A DNA stretch of 64,000 bases from Nemopilema nomurai. Lineage: Eukaryota; Cnidaria; Scyphozoa; Rhizostomeae; Rhizostomatidae. The position numbers and the translations under genes were made by a program. Each line of letters begins with the position of its first letter. Position 1 is the stretch's first letter. The stretch covers positions 248,001 through 312,000 of the forward strand of contig ML133463.1 of the NCBI GenBank assembly GCA_003864495.1, written 5' to 3'. This document shows, piece by piece, positions 60,801 through 64,000 of the stretch. Below the pieces are notes generated by a model that saw only the letters and a list, made by a program, of their open reading frames with translations, did not search any database and was not told where the DNA came from.

Positions 60801-63636
60801 AACACTCCCAAGTAACTGCCCTACCCCATAGTCTGATTTATAGAAAGGTGATATTAAAATAGCAGAAATAAATGAGATCTGGAAATGGCGCTTCGACCCC
60901 CAACGCCCATAGAAAGAACTCTTCTCTCTTCTGTTTGCCAGCAAAATATCTGTTTTATTTATTGTTTCGAAAGAACACTCCCAAGTAGCTGCCCTACCCC
61001 ATAGTCTGATTTATAGAAAGGTGATATTAAAAAGCAGAAATAATTGAGATCTGGAAATGGTCCTGTGACCCCAACGCCCATAGAAAGAACTCTTCTCTCT
61101 TCAGTTTGCCAGCATAATATCTGTTTTATTTATTGTTTCGAAAGAACACTCCCAAGTAACTGCCCTACCCCATAGTCTGCTTTATAGAAAGGTGATATTA
61201 AAACAGCAGAAATAAATGAGATCTGGAAATAAATGAGTCCTGTGACCCCAACGCCCCTAGAAATGGCTCTTTTCCCCTTCAAATAGCTGTAAAAAGCTAA
61301 TCTGTTTCCCAGCATAATACCTTGCTTCATGTTATTATTTATTATTGTTCACACTATTGTCAAATTAACGGTGAAAAGGTATTATTATTATTACACGTAC
61401 TTTGCAGCCAAATGCCCCTGGATCTAAATCTTGTTGCCCGTTTTTCTAGTACCGGTAAAAGGACCCCCGTGTACTGCACACAATACTAGCGCATTCTCCA
61501 TCAATGCGGAATGGATGCCTCTCGATACTGAATACAGACTTGGTCAGCTGACAAGCTACACGCTCTTCATCAAGGACCTCAAGACGGGGGCTGAAAGGAA
61601 CATGACAGTTGGCTCAGATGTACTCAGTATAGAAGTCACGAACCTACAGCCGTTTCTTAACTACAGTTTCGAAGTAGCTGCCTCGACTTCAAAAGGAATG
61701 GGATCACGTGGTCCACCTGCATTTGCCCTGACAGACGAATACGGTATAGTTGTTAATAAGATTTTTGAGTGCAGTTGCACCTTGTAAAGATGATGCATCC
61801 GTGATAACTTGGCATTAATGGCCTGATCTTTAGTGCGATTTGGGGTTTTACCCAAAGAGGTTTTCCTCAATTTATGCTCCTGAGGCTCACAATTTCACCA
61901 GACTGATTCTTCGAGTATCTTGGATTTTTGGTCGAAGAATATATTTTTCTACTTCCTTTACCTTTATTTTTCTAAAGCTGAACTATATCCAAGTAAACCT
62001 CAAAGGAATTAATTGGATATTTTATTCATTTTTTCATATTCTTGTCTTTACTGCAGTTTTGGTCTTTCAGTTTATTTAAATCAATTTTATAGTTTGATAA
62101 CGATCTTGGTTTTGTTTAGGCCCAATTTCTCATTTTTGCCCAAGAGGTTAAACTGAAAATATGCACCGTATTCTCTTTGATTTTAGTACCACGCGTTGGG
62201 CCACGGGACTTAAGAAGCGTTGACGTCAGCAGATACGATGTGCAACTGAACTGGTCGACAATACATAAAGATGATTGGCAGGGAATCCCCATGGGCTTTG
62301 TGATTTTGTATAGAGAAGCGACTGAGGATGCAAGCTCATGGAGAAATGTTACTACCCCCGGCAAGGCCTCGCTTTCAACTGTCATTTCAAATTTAACAGC
62401 CTATACCAACTATACCTTTCGCATTGCCGGGTTTACAGTTAAAGGGGTTGGACATTTTTCAAATGACACTACAATCAGGACAGCCGAAGATGGTAAGGTT
62501 TCTCTTTCAAGAGCAAATAATGCTGTTTTTAGTTTGTAACTTACTCAGTCAGTACTATTCGGCTACAACTACAAGAAACAACGATTGGCTTACCAAGAAG
62601 GCATCAAATGCCTTGCTTTTGATGAAGCCTCGTGTTTATTTTTCCTCGCATTTTGACGCAGGGGTACTGATAGAAAAGGTTGCTTTTGCAGCGCCATATG
62701 TTGCTCCTGGCAATCTGACGTCAGTCACCACGAACACAACATTCTGTGTTATCAGATGGATAAAGCCATTGGAAAGTCAGGTGAAAGGGGTCATCAGAGA
62801 ATACAAGGTTATGTATAGGGCCGTGTATACTGCAAGTGACTTTGTCAGTCATTTAGCTGCCAAGAGGACAAGGAAACGAAGAGCTGTGATTTCTGAGCCA
62901 TTGGAGAGGAACCAGTACGTCTTGTTGCTCGTAGATAAGACTTTTGGCGGGGTTTTTTTGAAGGTGAACTTCTACACGGGATATGCATTCGCCAAGGACT
63001 AAGTTGTTTAAAGAAGATGGAACAGGGACAAGGAGTATTACTAACGTTTGCAGCTGATTTGCAAATCAGGAAGGCTTCTGGCCAAGGGCATCCCTGTAAA
63101 TTTGATTATTGATCAGCTGGCCCAAATTATTAGGAAAAACGTTTTAGGAACAAGAAATACATACACTCCTTCCGCAAATATGACGTACTGCCCTTTCTTT
63201 TACCGGCATTCCATTTCCATAGCAGACGGTTGCATCTCTATGAGGTTGAATGATGGACAACATTTGGACATTAATGTCTTTTTGCGTACCAATCCTGCTG
63301 CATTCTATTGATGTTTAAATAGAGGCTATAGGTTATCTTCCACTAGAGGTCCAAAAGCAGCGTTTCTTGCAAACAGAGGCATTGTAGGTTTGCATGCTTG
63401 CTACTCATCCTCAATCAATCTTTCATCAATTAAGAGACAAATCAGTACTCTAACCTTTGCACCAACCTATGATGCAATCTTTTCGACTAGGCAAAACATC
63501 ACAGTGGCTCCTGATACGTTTGAAGTGACAATCCAGGGTCTACAAGGATACACAAACTACAGCATTCAAGTTTTAGCTGTAACACTGTACGATGGACCTG
63601 CAAGCGATCCGATATACGTGTTCACCGAAGAAACGA
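49142..63636 (+). CDS. Secreted or membrane adhesion-like protein: signal peptide, ILEI-like domain, TSP1, six FN3 domains (3' end outside window)
   Basis: Exons 49142-49196, 49453-49796, 50427-50565, 53834-54124, 54811-54860, 55482-55761, 56717-56947, 57978-58154, 58324-58611, 59426-59725, 60354-60674, 61450-61743, 62187-62492, 62692-62914 and 63491-63636 join in one frame (about 1148 codons); most are phase 1. Residues 1-20 are a signal peptide (an in-frame ATG at 49118 is also possible). Residues about 25-185 resemble the ILEI/FAM3 fold (FYFAVFEF, then SLIIGCSRDDVS, then SIGMNITF...AMIGFKGD). Residues about 186-463 are not recognised and contain paired cysteines. Residues 464-522 are a thrombospondin type-1 repeat, and 523-1148 six FN3 domains, five of them one exon each and the last split over two. 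The protein is expected at the cell surface or in matrix. Many N-x-S/T sites are present. No membrane segment is in the window; the gene runs on to the right. Confidence 0.78.
49453..50565 (+). other. ILEI/FAM3-like domain encoded by two exons
   Basis: Exons 49453-49796 and 50427-50565 of the large gene. The order is a Cys-rich start (CNTPCDPLPCVC), the strand FYFAVFEF, a central ATYYSGEADLLITWINDL, the core SLIIGCSRDDVSTNM, then SIGMNITFQNLRSGHAMIGFKGD. This matches the pattern of the ILEI (interleukin-like EMT inducer) domain: a DTxxxxxxxxL helix, an IxxxxxDxxS turn and a final IGxKG strand. Confidence 0.6.
49875..50150. repeat. (TCCTG)n microsatellite with TCCTGCCATA variants
   Basis: Pentanucleotide array in the second intron of the large gene. 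The unit TCCTG is nearly pure at 50048-50100 and mixed with TCCTGCCATA and TCCTAACATG variants to the left. Confidence 0.9.
50532..53640. repeat. 52-bp minisatellite, about 59 units, built from an exon end and its 5' splice site
   Basis: The array begins in the last 34 coding bases of exon 50427-50565 and runs to about 53640. One unit is a copy of the exon end (AACAGCTTGACCTCAGAGGT, then CTCTCTTACCTTTG) followed by the donor and first intron bases (GTAAGCATAAGCAAGCTT). Every unit therefore carries a candidate GTAAGC-type donor. Units vary by single bases and 1-4 base deletions; TTTAAAGG and CCTCAGAGG variants alternate, and blocks of variant units recur, so there is a higher-order pattern. 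The count comes from dividing array length by unit length. Confidence 0.95.
55996..56216. repeat. 68-bp tandem repeat, 3.2 copies, in an intron of the large gene
   Basis: CATATTAGTGAT starts at 55996, 56064, 56132 and 56200, giving a period of 68. Copies are nearly identical. Each contains the palindromic AGTGATATAAATCACT. Confidence 0.9.
57155..57945. repeat. TGTAC-based tandem array (5/10-bp unit)
   Basis: About 790 bases of TGTACTGTAT / TGTACTGCAT / TGTACTGTAC units. A longer block including TTGCATTATACTGCATTG and ACATTCTACTACATTG recurs five times, so it has a higher-order structure. It lies in the intron just before the TSP1 exon and ends 33 bases before the acceptor. Confidence 0.95.
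57978..58154 (+). other. Thrombospondin type-1 repeat exon
   Basis: The phase 1-1 exon has the tryptophan ladder WNEWSPW (C-mannosylation pattern WxxW), CNSSCG (O-fucosylation pattern CxxS/TCG), alternating arginines in GTGSRTRSR, and two later cysteines in GSCKIVDCP. This is a complete TSP1 module in the large gene. Confidence 0.85.
58324..58611 (+). other. Fibronectin type III domain 1 (single exon)
   Basis: Phase 1-1 exon. FN3 marks: PYPQNIVAV start, ISWSAVPP, GYYEYEK and LQPFTVYCFRVR. Confidence 0.8.
59426..59725 (+). other. Fibronectin type III domain 2 (single exon)
   Basis: Phase 1-1 exon. LNVTWTAIPP, KYRIYYTLQS, LEPYAKYKVRMSGFTSKGEG. Confidence 0.85.
60354..60674 (+). other. Fibronectin type III domain 3 (single exon)
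   Basis: Phase 1-1 exon. SIQVTWSAL, GYKVFYGLHS, LEKYRKYDIWLTAFTVKGDG. Confidence 0.85.
60703..61275. repeat. 172-bp tandem repeat, three copies and a partial fourth
   Basis: GATCTGGAAATG starts at 60703, 60876 and 61048 and GATCTGGAAAT at 61220, giving a period of 172-173. The first copy begins 28 bases after the donor of FN3 exon 3. Confidence 0.9.
61450..61743 (+). other. Fibronectin type III domain 4 (single exon)
   Basis: Phase 1-1 exon. SINAEWMPL, SYTLFIKDL, LQPFLNYSFEVAASTSKGMG. Confidence 0.85.
62187..62492 (+). other. Fibronectin type III domain 5 (single exon)
   Basis: Phase 1-1 exon. DVQLNWSTI, GFVILYREA, LTAYTNYTFRIAGFTVKGVG. Confidence 0.85.
62692..63636 (+). other. Fibronectin type III domain 6, split over two exons, with a furin-type site
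   Basis: Exons 62692-62914 (phase 1 to 2) and 63491-63636 (phase 2 to 1). First half: TTFCVIRWIKP, EYKVMYRAVY. It has an extra basic loop KRTRKRRAV, which contains the furin pattern RxKR. Second half: FEVTIQGLQGYTNYSIQVLAVT. The split intron lies inside the domain, unlike the other FN3 domains. Confidence 0.75.
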
Positions 63637-64000
63637 GTATGTTTTTTCCTTTGATTTGCAGAGTCTGCGCTATCACTTCAGCAGTAGCGAGTAAAGGGAT
63701 TTAGGCCATGCCTCAAGTAATTGAACCCTTTTTGTGGAACTGTTTTATTGACTAGTAATTTTGACAGGAGATTACTGATTAGCAACTGCCATACCAATGT
63801 ATGATTAAGCATTTACATTTGGTACGAAAGGGGCTTATTATTTTAATCTGAATACTGTTATATATAGGGTGGCATCTTCCCCTGTTTGCTTATCAAAGAA
63901 TCATTCAACTAATCTACAACCGCACGCCAATTCAAGTCCCTCTCTTGTTATGGGTCGTAGATTGGCACTGGATGATGCAGGGTAGACATCTTCCCTCTAT
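63637..64000 (+). other. Intron to the right edge; large gene continues beyond the window
   Basis: A good donor (A then GTATGT) follows the last exon, and no acceptor with a coding exon is seen before 64000. Confidence 0.5.

Overview
The window is intron-rich, AT-rich animal DNA. Short exons are separated by GT..AG introns of about 100 to 10,000 bases, and the recognisable genes are metazoan: an MCFD2-like EF-hand protein, a DUF924 protein, the ciliary dynein assembly factor DNAAF1, a RAB20-like GTPase, the Golgi SNARE BET1L, and a large secreted or membrane adhesion-like protein. DNAAF1 implies motile cilia. The gene set and the small transposons would suit an early-branching animal such as a cnidarian, but that assignment is an inference.

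Layout: 292-1013 (+) last two exons of an MCFD2-like gene. 3256-10850 and 15850-23722 are the two arms (about 7.6 and 7.9 kb) of a large inverted duplication. Each arm carries two tandem copies of an unrecognised seven-exon gene (copies A and B on +, C and D on -), each behind a conserved CRE + TATA promoter. A, B and D can be spliced into uninterrupted reading frames of 333 codons before the stop; C is frameshifted. The 5-kb centre of the inverted duplication contains the first coding exon of a DUF924 gene (13806-26249, +), so the whole right arm sits antisense inside that gene's first coding intron. 27492-36144 (+) is DNAAF1, with an X-box (RFX site) 73 bases before its start codon. 38658-39852 (-) is a RAB20-like GTPase, and 41374-44322 (+) is BET1L, head to head with it. 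44323-49100 holds no gene that I can support.

From 49142 to the right edge runs one large gene (+), open at the 3' end. It encodes a signal peptide, an ILEI/FAM3-like domain, a middle region I do not recognise, one thrombospondin type-1 repeat and at least six fibronectin type III domains. At least five tandem repeat arrays lie in its introns: (TCCTG)n, a 3.1-kb array of about 59 units of 52 bp, a 68-bp unit, a TGTAC-based array and a 172-bp unit. The 52-bp unit is a copy of the exon end plus its 5' splice site, so one intron carries dozens of duplicated splice donors, each inside a potential hairpin.

The most unusual items are (1) the inverted array of four copies of an apparently undescribed gene with KEN-box, PP1-docking and nuclear-localisation-like motifs, and (2) the amplified splice-donor minisatellite. 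All gene models were built by hand from splice-site phase and homology of motifs; no transcript or database evidence was available.
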